A stretch of DNA of 64,000 nt from Arcobacter venerupis (GTDB lineage Bacteria > Campylobacterota > Campylobacteria > Campylobacterales > Arcobacteraceae). Made by a program: the position numbers and the translations under genes. Shown here one piece after another: positions 18,009 to 27,428 of the stretch. How positions within the stretch are numbered: the stretch's first letter is position 1; the number at the start of each line of letters is the position of its first letter. The notes under the pieces were generated by a model. The model was not told where the DNA came from and ran no database searches. It worked only from the letters and a program-made list of their open reading frames with translations. Location of the stretch: contig NZ_CP053840.1 of assembly GCF_013201665.1 (NCBI RefSeq), forward strand, positions 2,046,001-2,110,000, written 5' to 3'.

Positions 18009-18689
18009 ATGAATAAATTAGCAGCAACAAAAAATTTAGATGAAATAATTACAAAAGTTGAAGGTGCAAGACTTAGAATTTCTGAACATCATATTGTAAA
18101 AATAATTGGTGTTTCAAAATACTCAACAGCAGATGATGTAAAAACTTTATACGAAGCAGGACAAAGAGCTTTTGGAGAAAATAAGGTTCAAGATTTAAAA
18201 GAAAAATCTGAAACTTTAGATGATTTACCAATAGAGTGGCATTTTATTGGAACTTTACAAAAAAATAAAATAAATAATCTAATTGATTTAAATCCTACTT
18301 TAGTTCACTCTTTAGACTCTTTAGATTTAGCACTTGAATTAAATAAAAAACTTGAAGCTAAAAATAAAAAACTATCTGCCCTACTTCAAATAAATTCAGC
18401 CTATGAAGAGACAAAATCAGGAGTTCTTCCTGAAAATGCAGTTGAAATTTATAAACAAATAATAGAACTTTGCCCAAATATCATCCTAAAAGGTGTTATG
18501 AGTATTGGAGCACATGTGGAAGATGAAAAAGTTATAAGAGACTCTTTTAAAACAACAAAAAAAATCTATGATGAATTAGTTCCTTTTGGAGCAAAATATT
18601 GTTCTATGGGAATGAGTAGTGATTTTGAACTAGCAATTGCAAGTGGATCAAATATGATTAGAGTTGGTTCTTCTTTATTTAAAGAGTAG
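18009..18689 (+). CDS. PLP homeostasis protein (YggS/PLPBP family)
   Basis: A 226-residue single-domain alanine-racemase-fold protein. The PLP lysine is in IIGVSKYSTADDV, and FGENKVQDL, WHFIGTLQKNK and SMGMSSDFELAI are family signatures. It binds pyridoxal phosphate and regulates vitamin B6 pools but has no established enzyme activity. GGTAAATCAA precedes the ATG; it is the last gene of the run, before a hairpin. Confidence 0.95.
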   Translation: MNKLAATKNLDEIITKVEGARLRISEHHIVKIIGVSKYSTADDVKTLYEAGQRAFGENKVQDLKEKSETLDDLPIEWHFIGTLQKNKINNLIDLNPTLVHSLDSLDLALELNKKLEAKNKKLSALLQINSAYEETKSGVLPENAVEIYKQIIELCPNIILKGVMSIGAHVEDEKVIRDSFKTTKKIYDELVPFGAKYCSMGMSSDFELAIASGSNMIRVGSSLFKE

Positions 18690-18703
18690 ATTTTCTACTC
18701 TTT
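18681..18703. terminator. Hairpin after the YggS-family gene
   Basis: A perfect 10-bp inverted repeat (18681-18690 against 18694-18703) with a TTT loop, followed by AAAATC on the plus strand. The TAG of the YggS-family gene (18687-18689) is inside the left arm. It lies between convergent genes and can serve both. Confidence 0.7.
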
Positions 18704-18718
18704 AAAATCAAATACTTT

Positions 18719-18934
18719 TTATTTCTTAGCTTCACTTCTTATTTGCGTTATTGTTTTTCCACCTATTGCATAATTATCAGTACTAACTTCTTCAATAATC
18801 ACAACAGCACTAGAAGCACCTCGACCATTAAATATTTTAGCAAAAAGTTCAGTTATACCTTGTGATAACTCTTCTTTTTGCTCTTTTGTAGCTCCTCCAT
18901 CTTCATGGGTCATTTTTACATTTATTAATGGCAT
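18719..18934 (-). CDS. 4-oxalocrotonate tautomerase-family protein
   Basis: A 71-residue protein starting Met-Pro; after Met removal the catalytic Pro1 is exposed (PLINVKMTHE). The fold pattern TKEQKEELSQGITELFAKI and AVVIIEEVSTDNYAIGG is typical of the small tautomerases, which act as hexamers on keto-enol substrates. The substrate is unknown. It starts directly after the MFS gene stop and is probably cotranscribed with it. Confidence 0.85.
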   Translation of the reverse strand: MPLINVKMTHEDGGATKEQKEELSQGITELFAKIFNGRGASSAVVIIEEVSTDNYAIGGKTITQIRSEAKK

Positions 18935-20119
18935 TTATTCTCCTTTTAATTTAAATATTTTTGTTAATAGTAATAATACAATTCCACCAAAAACTATTAA
19001 TGCTGTTAAATATAAAGCATAATCATAAGTTTTAAAGTGTTCAATCAAGGCTACACTATAAAGTGGTGCAGTAACTTGCCCTATTCCATAAGCTGTAGTT
19101 AATGCTCCCATTAACATTACAGGATTATTCCCAGCAAGTTTTCCACCTAAATTCATAAACAATGCAACAAGCCCAACAAAAGTACCACCATATAAAACTC
19201 CTGAAAATAGATTTAGATATACATTATTTGTTAAAGCTGAAATCATAATACCAATTACTTGTAAAAACATTGCAAGAATTATTATATTCACACTTCCATA
19301 TTTATGAGCTAACATCATCCAAACTATACAAGATGGAATTCCAGCAAGTCCAACTAAAGTCCATGTAAAACTTCCAAATCCCTCAAGTCCTTTTAATGAA
19401 TTTATAATATCTGGTAAAAAAGTTCCTTGAACAACCATTCCAACACCTTCACAAAAATACGCCATAATTAAAATTATAACAAAAGGTGAAAATAGAGATT
19501 TATCAATATGATGTTTTACACTATTTTGTTTTACCTCTTTATCATATGACAAAATGTACATAGAATAAAATGACAACACAAAAGCAAAAAGTGCTAAAAC
19601 AACCCAAGCAAACTGCCATGTTCCATTAAAATGAAATACAATTCTTACTATTACGTCACTCACTAAAATAGAAAATCCAATTCCAGAAAAATGTATTCCC
19701 ATCGCTTTTGTTTTATTTTGAATATTAAGTTTATTCATTACAATAGCAGAACCCACAACCAAAGCCATAGCAGCCCCAAATCCTGCAAGAACTCTTGATA
19801 TTATCCACATTGTCTCAGAAGTTGTAACTCCAAGTATTAGGGTTGTTAAAACTGCTAAAAACATACCTAATCTAAAAAATTTTACTTTAGCATTTATATC
19901 TTTTATAAAAACAGCGAAAATTGAACCCGCTAAATATCCAACATAATTAATAGAAGCTAAAACTCCTGCGAAACTAATAGTTAAATAATTCTCAAGCATT
20001 GGAGGCAATAATGATGTAAAAACAAATCTTGCAACTCCCACACCAATAATTAGTGCGATAATTCCCGCAAGTAAAATAGCTACATTTGAATTTTTGTCTA
20101 ATAAATTTATCTTTTGCAT
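18935..20119 (-). CDS. MFS transporter, YbfB/YjiJ type
   Basis: A 394-residue inner-membrane protein with about 12 hydrophobic helices. The N-terminus (GVGVARFVFTSLLPPML) fits the YbfB/YjiJ branch of the major facilitator superfamily, whose substrates are mostly unknown. It is divergent from a LysR-type regulator with repeated dyads between them and is followed by a tautomerase, suggesting uptake or export of a small organic acid under LysR control. AAGGAGAGAG precedes the ATG. Confidence 0.8.
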   Translation of the reverse strand: MQKINLLDKNSNVAILLAGIIALIIGVGVARFVFTSLLPPMLENYLTISFAGVLASINYVGYLAGSIFAVFIKDINAKVKFFRLGMFLAVLTTLILGVTTSETMWIISRVLAGFGAAMALVVGSAIVMNKLNIQNKTKAMGIHFSGIGFSILVSDVIVRIVFHFNGTWQFAWVVLALFAFVLSFYSMYILSYDKEVKQNSVKHHIDKSLFSPFVIILIMAYFCEGVGMVVQGTFLPDIINSLKGLEGFGSFTWTLVGLAGIPSCIVWMMLAHKYGSVNIIILAMFLQVIGIMISALTNNVYLNLFSGVLYGGTFVGLVALFMNLGGKLAGNNPVMLMGALTTAYGIGQVTAPLYSVALIEHFKTYDYALYLTALIVFGGIVLLLLTKIFKLKGE

Positions 20120-20146
20120 ACTCTCTCTCCTTAGTATTTCAGTATA

Positions 20147-20197
20147 ATATCACTATTAATGATATTAAGTCAAATACTAAATCATGATTAATGATAT
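20147..20197. promoter_or_regulatory. Candidate LysR operator region
   Basis: The intergenic region holds the dyad ATATCA-N7-TGATAT (20147-20165), and an 11-base direct repeat ATTAATGATAT at 20155-20165 and 20187-20197, 32 bases apart (three helical turns). The palindrome ATCATGAT lies at 20181-20188. This layout suits a tetrameric LysR-type protein bending DNA between two sites. Confidence 0.5.
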
Positions 20198-20210
20198 AAG
20201 GAAAAGAGAT

Positions 20211-21038
20211 ATGGATTCAAATTTACTAAAAGTTTTTGTTGAAGTTGCCCGTGAAAAGAGTATTACAAAAGCAGCAAATAATCTAGAATTCGCCCAATCA
20301 AACGTAACTTCAAGAATAAAACAACTAGAAAAATCTTTGGGATTTGCCCTATTTCATAGAGTTCCAAAAGGTGTAATATTAAGTAAAGAAGGGGAAAAAC
20401 TCTATCCTTATGCTATTGAAATTGTAAAAAAAGTTAAACAAGCAACCTATGATATGAAAAATATTGATAATCAAGAGCATCTAATTGTTGGATCAACTGA
20501 ATCAAATGCATCAACAAGAATTGTTCCTTTTTTACTTCAACTTCATAGTGATTTTCCAAATATGAGTTTAGAATTAATCACAAATACCACTAGAGAAATC
20601 ACAAAAGAGTTACTCGATTATAAAGTAGATATTGCATTTATGAGTGGTGAGCCAAAACATGAAGATTTGGTTGTTTTAAATAAAATTGATGAAGAGATTG
20701 TTTTAGTAGAACCAAAAAATGAAAATTGCCCAAATGTTTTTTTATCTTTTAAAAATGGTTGTGCTTACAATGAATTTGGACAAAATTATCTAAAAGAGTT
20801 TTCAGATGAGAATTTTAAAAATTTAGAATTTGGAAATTATGAAACTATTTTAGGTTGTGTAAAAGCGGGAATGGGAAAAAGCTTTTTACCCTTAAGCATA
20901 GTAAAAAAACTAAAATATGAAAATGATTTAAAAATAATAAATCTACCAAAACAGCTGGCAAATATACCAACTTGTTTAGTTTGTAGAAAAGATAACATTC
21001 CAAAAATAGAGACTTATTTAAAAGAATTTACCTTTTAA
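20211..21038 (+). CDS. LysR-family transcriptional regulator
   Basis: About 275 residues. The winged-helix DNA-binding domain begins NLLKVFVEVAREKSITKAAN and has the recognition stretch QSNVTSRIKQLEKSLGFALF, followed by a substrate-binding-like effector domain. The longer ORF begins at 20184, but the ATG at 20211 is preceded by AAGGAAAAG at good spacing, so I chose it. Divergent to the MFS-tautomerase pair, it probably controls them in response to their substrate. Confidence 0.88.
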   Translation: MDSNLLKVFVEVAREKSITKAANNLEFAQSNVTSRIKQLEKSLGFALFHRVPKGVILSKEGEKLYPYAIEIVKKVKQATYDMKNIDNQEHLIVGSTESNASTRIVPFLLQLHSDFPNMSLELITNTTREITKELLDYKVDIAFMSGEPKHEDLVVLNKIDEEIVLVEPKNENCPNVFLSFKNGCAYNEFGQNYLKEFSDENFKNLEFGNYETILGCVKAGMGKSFLPLSIVKKLKYENDLKIINLPKQLANIPTCLVCRKDNIPKIETYLKEFTF

Positions 21039-21047
21039 ATAAAGTTC

Positions 21048-21839
21048 TTAGTTACAAGCATTTTTAAATTTTTTTAATTCATCTTCAATACTAGGAACTC
21101 TCATAAAATGCTCACCAATTAAAAAGGCATCCGCTCCAATTGAATTTAATCTTTTTATTACTTCAATATCAGAAACACCTGATTCAGCAACAATGATTTT
21201 GCCATTTGGAATTAAAGGAATTAATTTATCACATAAAGTCATATCCATTTCAAAAGTATCAAGATTTCTATGATTTATTCCAATAATCGTAGCTCCACAT
21301 TTTATAGCTTTTGTTAAGTCTTCTTTATCGTGAATTTCAACTAAAACTTCAAGTCCTAAATGAATCGCATATTCATAAAGCTCTTTTAACTCTTTAGTTC
21401 CAAGTGCTTTTGCAATAAGTAAAATAAAATCAGCTCCATAAACTAAAGCTTCAACAATTTGATATTTATCAACTATAAAATCTTTTCTTAAAAGTGGCGT
21501 TGGAACAAATCTTCTAATTTGAGTTAAATACTCTAAATTACCTTGAAAATAGTGAGGTTCAGTTAATACAGAAATTGCATTTGCTCCACTATTACTATAG
21601 GCTTGTGCAATCAAAATTGGGTCAAAATCCTCTTTTATTATTCCCTTACTTGGACTTGCTTTCTTAACCTCAGCAATAATTCTAATTGGCTCTTCTTTTG
21701 TAGATCTTAAAAAAGGTTTTACATCCCTTGGAGCATATGGATTTGAAGAGAGAGTTCTTCCTAATAAATCCAATGTTATCTCTTTTTTTCTAATCTCTAA
21801 ATCTTGTTTTGTCTTCTCTATAATCTCATCTAAAATCAC
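21048..21839 (-). CDS. trpC: Indole-3-glycerol phosphate synthase
   Basis: A 263-residue TIM-barrel enzyme of tryptophan synthesis, converting CdRP to indole-3-glycerol phosphate. Signatures: [12 protein letters not shown] (catalytic Lys), [49 protein letters not shown] and FLIGEHFM. It is a stand-alone TrpC, not the TrpCF fusion; trpF is a separate gene at about 29 kb. The start overlaps the upstream TPR lipoprotein by 4 bases. Confidence 0.96.
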   Translation of the reverse strand: MILDEIIEKTKQDLEIRKKEITLDLLGRTLSSNPYAPRDVKPFLRSTKEEPIRIIAEVKKASPSKGIIKEDFDPILIAQAYSNSGANAISVLTEPHYFQGNLEYLTQIRRFVPTPLLRKDFIVDKYQIVEALVYGADFILLIAKALGTKELKELYEYAIHLGLEVLVEIHDKEDLTKAIKCGATIIGINHRNLDTFEMDMTLCDKLIPLIPNGKIIVAESGVSDIEVIKRLNSIGADAFLIGEHFMRVPSIEDELKKFKNACN

Positions 21840-23152
21840 TTTTTACACTCCTTAATTTTTTCCCAATGTAATTTTATTTCACTATCATCTAATCCAATTT
21901 CATCAACAACTTTTTTCATTTGTTTGTAAGCATCTTTACAATTTTTAACTTTATATTCACCCCAAGCTAAAGTATCAAGATATGCTACATTAGAAGGATC
22001 TTGTATTAATGCTTTTTTTACTAAAACTAATCCTCTTTTTACATCTATATCAAAATCAATTAATATATAAGCTAAATAATTTTCATATACATGATTATCC
22101 ATATTTTGTAAAACTTTTTCAAATTTAGCAGTTACTTCACTTAATATTACTTTTTTATCTTCAGCCATCTCAAATTGAATAATTGCTTGTTGAGCTAAAT
22201 AATCAAAATTCTCTGATTTAACATATAATTTACCTAATAAATCGTAAGCTTTTTGTGGTTGATTAGTGATTCTATAAAGATTTAATAAAATTTCATCTTC
22301 TTCATTATTTTGTTCTAAAAACTCTATAGCTTTTCCAACATTATCTTTTGCAATATATTTAATTAATAAAATCTTTGTTTTACTTAACATTAACGTTTCA
22401 TTATTTTTTTTATAATCTAAATACATTCGTTTTAATAGTGAAATTAATTCATTAGTCTTTTTCTCTTTTTCATAAAAAGATAAAAGTTGCATACATAAGT
22501 TAAAATCATATCCATTAACTTTGATATATTCTTCTATTCTACTTATTGCTTCATCTTTTTGAGATAAACTAAAATATTGAATATTTGTCAAATTAAGAAA
22601 GGTATTTGCTGAATTATTTATATTAAACGCTTTTTCAAAAAATTCATATGCTTTTACATAATCTTTTTGTTGTAAATATATAGTTCCAAAAAGTTCGAAG
22701 TTAACGTCATTTGGATATAAATTAACAAGTTTTTGTCCATTTATTAAAGCATCTTTTGATTCTGATAATTTAAATAATGAAAAGGTATATAATCTTAAAA
22801 TCATCTCTTCTTGTTGAATATTATCCAAGTAATATTTAGCAACTTGCTCTTTAACTGATTTATAATCTTTGATATTTGTTGATATTGCAATATATTTTAC
22901 AAAATATTCATAATTATTTGTATTATTAAATAATCTTAAATATAATTCCTTTGCATCATAATATAATCTTTGATTTTCAGATTCTAAAGCCAACATAATA
23001 TATTGATCTTCTAAATCAAATTGTTTAGTTTTTACTTCTACAAATTTTATTTTTTCTGGTTTTTTATTCTCTAATTCTAATGTTTTATTACTACAACCAC
23101 TAAAAAGTAGTAAAAACAAGCAAAGTACTAAAGACTTTTTATAGCTGGGCAC
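21836..23152 (-). CDS. TPR-repeat lipoprotein
   Basis: A 438-residue predicted lipoprotein. The N-terminus is a type II signal peptide with the lipobox LFSGC, so Cys20 would be lipidated. Most of the remainder reads as helical TPR-like pairs (for example [24 protein letters not shown]). TPR lipoproteins often act as scaffolds for envelope complexes; the partner is unknown. The start lies 25 bases inside the preceding gene, and there is no later Met before the signal peptide, so the overlap appears real. Confidence 0.82.
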   Translation of the reverse strand: MPSYKKSLVLCLFLLLFSGCSNKTLELENKKPEKIKFVEVKTKQFDLEDQYIMLALESENQRLYYDAKELYLRLFNNTNNYEYFVKYIAISTNIKDYKSVKEQVAKYYLDNIQQEEMILRLYTFSLFKLSESKDALINGQKLVNLYPNDVNFELFGTIYLQQKDYVKAYEFFEKAFNINNSANTFLNLTNIQYFSLSQKDEAISRIEEYIKVNGYDFNLCMQLLSFYEKEKKTNELISLLKRMYLDYKKNNETLMLSKTKILLIKYIAKDNVGKAIEFLEQNNEEDEILLNLYRITNQPQKAYDLLGKLYVKSENFDYLAQQAIIQFEMAEDKKVILSEVTAKFEKVLQNMDNHVYENYLAYILIDFDIDVKRGLVLVKKALIQDPSNVAYLDTLAWGEYKVKNCKDAYKQMKKVVDEIGLDDSEIKLHWEKIKECKK

Positions 23153-23517
23153 TCTTTGTAAACCTCTTCTTCATTTTCTTTAAAATAGTCCCAAAATGGG
23201 AAAGTTCTACATTGATTTGGTCTTACTTCATAAATAGAACATTGTCTTTTATCCAAATCAAAGAAACAACACGCATAATTGTTTGAAGCTAATTGTATCT
23301 CTTTTATGCTATATTTGTAGGCGATTTTATTTAAATATCTTTTTTTTAAATCTTCACTAGAAATTTTTTTATGCAAAGCCAAGGCTTCAATTTCTTGTGA
23401 ATTTATCCAAATATAACCACTCTCACCGATACAACAATTACCTTTGCAACTATCACAGCCACTTGGCTCAAAAGCAAAATTAAATCCATCTTTTTTAACT
23501 AAATTACTCAATATCAA
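23128..23517 (-). CDS. YkgJ-family zinc/iron cysteine-cluster protein
   Basis: A 129-residue protein with a conserved set of cysteines: CDSCKGNCC, then CCFFDLDKRQCSIYEVRPNQCRTFPFW. This is the YkgJ (CxxCxxCC) signature, thought to bind a metal or Fe-S cluster; the function is unknown. It overlaps the downstream lipoprotein gene by 25 bases and the upstream trmN6 gene by 14 bases, so the group is one operon. Confidence 0.85.
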   Translation of the reverse strand: MILSNLVKKDGFNFAFEPSGCDSCKGNCCIGESGYIWINSQEIEALALHKKISSEDLKKRYLNKIAYKYSIKEIQLASNNYACCFFDLDKRQCSIYEVRPNQCRTFPFWDYFKENEEEVYKECPAIKSL

Positions 23518-24220
23518 CCTTTATACTGTGTGTTGAAGATTTTTTGTATATCTCCTTCACTTCGACTGTAAACTCATTATTTTTATCAAAAACTATCAAT
23601 GGTTTTAATATTTTTGTTAATGATTTAGAATTTCTTTTTGCATAAACTAAAATTAAAGTTGCTTCTTTTGACTCTTTTGGATGAACAAATTGTAAAGCTT
23701 CTAAATTAAATTTATATTTATTTAATAACAATAATATCTCATTTATCTGTTTTACATCGTAACAAAAAAAGAATTTTCCCTCACTATTTAGAATAGTTGC
23801 CGTTTTTTTTATAAATATTTCAAGAGGTAAAGAGTCATTATATCTAGCAATTTTCAAACTCTGGTTATCACTTTTTATCACATCACAATGATAAAAAGGA
23901 GGATTAGAAATACAAATATCAAATCTCTTATCAAACTCTATATTTTCAAAAGAACCCTCGTATAATTTAGAATTTATTTTATTAGTAACTGAATTTTTTG
24001 TTGTGAAGAATTGAAACATTTTTTGTATTTCACACTGATTTAATTTTATTTTATCAAAATCTTTTGCTACTAATAGCCCTAAAATTCCACTTCCACTTCC
24101 AATATCTAACAACTCACCTTTTATATTTTTGTATTTTTTAAAATTTTCAACAATAAAGTTATATAAAAAATGTGTATCACTATTATAACAATAGCCATTT
24201 GTAGGCTGATATAAAACCAA
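23504..24220 (-). CDS. trmN6: tRNA1(Val) adenine-37 N6-methyltransferase-like
   Basis: A 238-residue class I SAM methyltransferase. It begins VLYQPTNGYCYNSDTHFLYNFI, resembling the QPxxGYRxxxDxxLL opening of TrmN6 (YfiC), has the SAM motif LLDIGSGSGILGLLVA and the N6-adenine active-site motif SNPPF. Expected role: methylation of A37 next to the anticodon. First gene of the operon ending in trpC. A rRNA or protein target cannot be fully excluded. Confidence 0.8.
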   Translation of the reverse strand: MVLYQPTNGYCYNSDTHFLYNFIVENFKKYKNIKGELLDIGSGSGILGLLVAKDFDKIKLNQCEIQKMFQFFTTKNSVTNKINSKLYEGSFENIEFDKRFDICISNPPFYHCDVIKSDNQSLKIARYNDSLPLEIFIKKTATILNSEGKFFFCYDVKQINEILLLLNKYKFNLEALQFVHPKESKEATLILVYAKRNSKSLTKILKPLIVFDKNNEFTVEVKEIYKKSSTHSIKVDIE

Positions 24221-24515
24221 AAATCTTCCTTTTTAAATTTAATATTATTATATCTAAGTTAAATAAATATGTGTTTTAATTTAATTATCAATTATAATTT
24301 TTCATATTAAACTAAATAAATATAACTAGCTTACTTATTGTTTAAAATTCTATTTATATTTATATTATTTTCTTGTTGCAAAATGTAACAAGAGTAAAAT
24401 TCAACTCAGAAATTACGCGTATTAATCAATCTTTAGAACTATTATAAGCTATTATTTGACGATAATATATTGAGTTTATTCAAGTATTGATATTAAAATA
24501 ATTTAAGGAGAAATT

Positions 24516-24833
24516 ATGTCTAATATGGAAGCTCCTGCAAATACTCCGGTTTGGGTTAACGAAGCTAGATGTAAAGCATGTGATAAGTGTGTTTCAGTTT
24601 GTCCAGCTGGCGTACTTGCTATGAGACAAGAAGTTCATTCTACTTTAGGTTCAATGATTAAAGTTGTTCACCCAGAATCATGTATTGGTTGTACTGATTG
24701 CGAACTATCATGTCCTGATTTTGCAATTTATGTTGCTGATAAAAAAGAATTCAAATTTGCAAAACTTACAGATGAAGCAAAAGAGAGAAGAGAAGCGGTT
24801 ATAAAAAATAATTATAGAGAACTAGAGGCGTAA
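24516..24833 (+). CDS. oorD: 2-oxoglutarate:acceptor oxidoreductase, delta (ferredoxin) subunit
   Basis: A 105-residue 2[4Fe-4S] ferredoxin-type subunit with CKACDKCVSVCP and CIGCTDCELSCP. It opens a four-gene operon whose order and subunit sizes match OorDABC of Campylobacter and Helicobacter. The enzyme oxidatively decarboxylates 2-oxoglutarate to succinyl-CoA, replacing the 2-oxoglutarate dehydrogenase complex of the citric acid cycle. AAGGAG lies at good spacing. The 295-base region upstream is AT-rich and should contain the promoter; I could not place the boxes with confidence. Confidence 0.92.
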   Translation: MSNMEAPANTPVWVNEARCKACDKCVSVCPAGVLAMRQEVHSTLGSMIKVVHPESCIGCTDCELSCPDFAIYVADKKEFKFAKLTDEAKERREAVIKNNYRELEA

Positions 24834-24842
24834 GGAGAATTA

Positions 24843-25973
24843 ATGGCAAGAGAAATAATTTCAACAGGTAATGAACTAGCAGCTAAAGCTGCAATTGATG
24901 CTGATGTTGAGTTTTTTGGTGGATACCCTATTACTCCTTCAAGTGAAATAATGCATGTACTTTCTTCTGCATTACCAGCTAGAGGGCATGCATGTATCCA
25001 AATGGAAGATGAGATTGCAGGAATTTGTACAGCAATTGGTGCTGCAATGTCTGGAAAAAGATCAATGACTGCAACTTCAGGACCAGGGATTTCTTTAAAA
25101 GCAGAAAACTTAGGTGTGGGATATATTTCAGAAGTTCCTTTAGTTGTAGTAAATGTAATGAGAGGTGGTCCATCAACTGGTCTTCCTACAAGAGTTGCTC
25201 AAGGTGACTTATTACAAGCAAAAAATCCTACTCATGGTGATGTTAAATCAATTACTTTAGTTCCAGGTAACTTAAGAGAATGTTATACAGAAACTGTAAG
25301 AGCATTTAACTTAGCTGATAGATTTATGCAACCAGTATTCGTTTTATTAGATGAAACAATTGGTCACATGAGTGGAAGAGCAACTATTCCTGACTTAGAT
25401 GAAGTTCAAGCACAAAAAATCTCTAGAAAGAAATTTACTGGAGATAAAAAAGATTATAAACCTTACGGTGTTGGTGCTGATGAGCCTGCTGTATTAAATC
25501 CAATGTTTGAAGGATATAGATACCACTTTACAGGTCTTCACCATGGACCAACAGGTCATCCAACTGAAGATGCTGATATGTGTGATGCTTTAATGAAAAG
25601 ACTATTCAATAAAGTTGATGCTCACTTAGATGAATTAGAATTAAATGAAGAGTATATGTTAGAAGATGCTGATATCATGATTATCGCTTATGGTTCTGTT
25701 TCATTAGGTGTAACAGAAGCTATCAATAGAATGAGAGCAGAAGGAATGAAAGTTGGTATGTTTAGACCATTAACAATTTGGCCAAGTCCAGCAAAAAGAA
25801 TTAAAGAATTGATGACTAAATTTGACAAAGTATTAGTAACTGAGTTAAATATGGGACAATTTGCAGATGAAGTACAAAGAGCATCTGGAAGATCAGATTT
25901 TGATACATTATTCAAAGTAAATGGTAGACCATTATCTCCTCTAGAAATTATTGAAAAAGTGAAAGGAATGTAA
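24843..25973 (+). CDS. oorA: 2-oxoglutarate:acceptor oxidoreductase, alpha subunit
   Basis: A 376-residue alpha subunit. The N-terminal pyrimidine-binding domain begins with AAIDADVEFFGGYPITPSSEI, typical of 2-oxoacid:ferredoxin oxidoreductases, and has QMEDEIAGICTAIGA and TATSGPGISLKAENLG. Domain II follows from about residue 240. It works with OorB on thiamine diphosphate chemistry and CoA transfer. GGAGAA precedes the ATG. Choice of 2-oxoglutarate over pyruvate rests on the Campylobacterota gene order, since pyruvate uses a different fused enzyme there. Confidence 0.92.
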   Translation: MAREIISTGNELAAKAAIDADVEFFGGYPITPSSEIMHVLSSALPARGHACIQMEDEIAGICTAIGAAMSGKRSMTATSGPGISLKAENLGVGYISEVPLVVVNVMRGGPSTGLPTRVAQGDLLQAKNPTHGDVKSITLVPGNLRECYTETVRAFNLADRFMQPVFVLLDETIGHMSGRATIPDLDEVQAQKISRKKFTGDKKDYKPYGVGADEPAVLNPMFEGYRYHFTGLHHGPTGHPTEDADMCDALMKRLFNKVDAHLDELELNEEYMLEDADIMIIAYGSVSLGVTEAINRMRAEGMKVGMFRPLTIWPSPAKRIKELMTKFDKVLVTELNMGQFADEVQRASGRSDFDTLFKVNGRPLSPLEIIEKVKGM

Positions 25974-25975
25974 TC

Positions 25976-26809
25976 ATGGCATTTAATTATGATGAATATT
26001 TAAGAACAGACAAAATGCCAACACTATGGTGTTGGGGATGTGGTGATGGAGTTATTTTAAAATCTGTAATTAGAGCTATCGAAAAAATTGGTTGGAATAT
26101 GGACGATGTTTGTGTAGTTTCAGGTATTGGATGTTCAGGAAGATTCTCTTCTTATATCAACTGTAATACTGTTCACACAACTCACGGAAGAACTTTAGCA
26201 TATGCAACTGGTATTAAATTAGCTAATCCAGATAAAAAAGTTATTGTTGTTGGTGGAGACGGTGATGGTCTAGCAATTGGTGGAAATCATACGATTCATG
26301 CATCAAGAAGAAACATTGACTTAAATTATATTATTATCAATAACTTCATCTATGGATTAACAAACTCTCAAACATCTCCTACAACTCCTCAAGGTATGTG
26401 GACAGTTACAATGAGTAGAGGAAATATTGACCCTACTTTTGATGCTTGTAAATTAGTAGAAGCAGCAGGTGCATCATTTGTTGCAAGAGAAACTATGCTT
26501 GATCCTAAAAAACTTGAAAGAGTTTTAGTTAAAGGTTTTGAACATAAAGGATTCTCATTTATTGAAGTATTTTCTAACTGTCACGTTAACTTAGGAAGAA
26601 AAAATAAAATGGCAACTGCTATGGCAAATTTAGAATGGATTGATTCTATTTCTATGGCTAAAACTAAATTTGATAAATTAGAGCCTGAAGAACAAAAAGG
26701 TATTTTCCCTACAGGTATCTTAAAACATGATACTGAAGCAATGGAATATTGTGAAGCTTATGAAAAAGTAAAAGAAGCTCATAAAAATAAAACTATGGTT
26801 CAATTATAA
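25976..26809 (+). CDS. oorB: 2-oxoglutarate:acceptor oxidoreductase, beta subunit
   Basis: A 277-residue beta subunit that binds thiamine diphosphate. WCWGCGDG and GIGCSGR hold conserved Cys for a [4Fe-4S] cluster, and GGDGDGLAIGGNHTIHA is the Mg-ThDP GDG motif, with NNFIYGLTNSQTSPTT completing it. It begins 2 bases after oorA. Confidence 0.94.
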   Translation: MAFNYDEYLRTDKMPTLWCWGCGDGVILKSVIRAIEKIGWNMDDVCVVSGIGCSGRFSSYINCNTVHTTHGRTLAYATGIKLANPDKKVIVVGGDGDGLAIGGNHTIHASRRNIDLNYIIINNFIYGLTNSQTSPTTPQGMWTVTMSRGNIDPTFDACKLVEAAGASFVARETMLDPKKLERVLVKGFEHKGFSFIEVFSNCHVNLGRKNKMATAMANLEWIDSISMAKTKFDKLEPEEQKGIFPTGILKHDTEAMEYCEAYEKVKEAHKNKTMVQL

Positions 26810-26819
26810 GGAGATACAC

Positions 26820-27392
26820 ATGGCAACAAATAAAACATTAATGAGATTTACAGGTGTTGGTGGACAAGGTGTACTTCTTGCAGGATCAATTTTCGCTGCT
26901 GCAAAAATCAATGATGGTGGATATGGTTTAAAAACAGCTACTTATACATCTCAAGTAAGAGGTGGACCAACTGTTGTTGATATTACTTTACAAGACGACG
27001 AAATTTTATATCCTTATGCAAATGATGGTGAAATTGATTTCATGTTATCAGTTGCGCAAATTTCTTATAACCAATTTAAAAATGGTGTAAAAGAAGGTGG
27101 AGTTATCGTTGTTGAGCCAAATTTAGTTACTCCAACTGAAGAAGATAGAAAAAGATGGAAAATCTATGAGATTCCAATTATTACTATTGCAAAAGAAGAA
27201 GTTGGGAATGTTATTACTCAATCAGTTTTAGCATTAGCAATGGCTAACTACTTTACAGGCGAAACTGTATCAAATGATGTATTAAGAAAAACAATGCTTT
27301 CAAAAGTACCTGAAAAAGTACATGAAATAAATAACAAAGCTTTTGATTTAGGTCTTAAATACGCTAAAGAAGCTGCAGAAGCAACTGCATAA
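26820..27392 (+). CDS. oorC: 2-oxoglutarate:acceptor oxidoreductase, gamma subunit
   Basis: A 190-residue gamma subunit with the family opening FTGVGGQGVLLAGSIFAAA and SQVRGGPTVVDI. It completes the OorDABC complex and helps bind CoA. Last gene of the operon, 10 bases after oorB with AAGGAG in between, and followed at once by a strong hairpin. Confidence 0.94.
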   Translation: MATNKTLMRFTGVGGQGVLLAGSIFAAAKINDGGYGLKTATYTSQVRGGPTVVDITLQDDEILYPYANDGEIDFMLSVAQISYNQFKNGVKEGGVIVVEPNLVTPTEEDRKRWKIYEIPIITIAKEEVGNVITQSVLALAMANYFTGETVSNDVLRKTMLSKVPEKVHEINNKAFDLGLKYAKEAAEATA

Positions 27393-27419
27393 AACAAAAA
27401 GCCCTAGGGCTTTTGTTTT
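27391..27419. terminator. Terminator of the oor operon
   Basis: Near-perfect hairpin: AAAACAAAAAGCCC pairs with GGGCTTTTGTTTT with one bulged A, around the palindrome GCCCTAGGGC. GC-rich core and flanking A/T tracts on both sides make it a good bidirectional terminator. It also faces the end of the HD-domain gene. Confidence 0.85.
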
Positions 27420-27428
27420 AAAACTTTA

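Noticed and set aside
23128-23152. Frameshift between the YkgJ-like and TPR lipoprotein genes
   Set aside because: The 25-base overlap joins two complete proteins, each with intact ends; the lipoprotein's signal peptide starts correctly.
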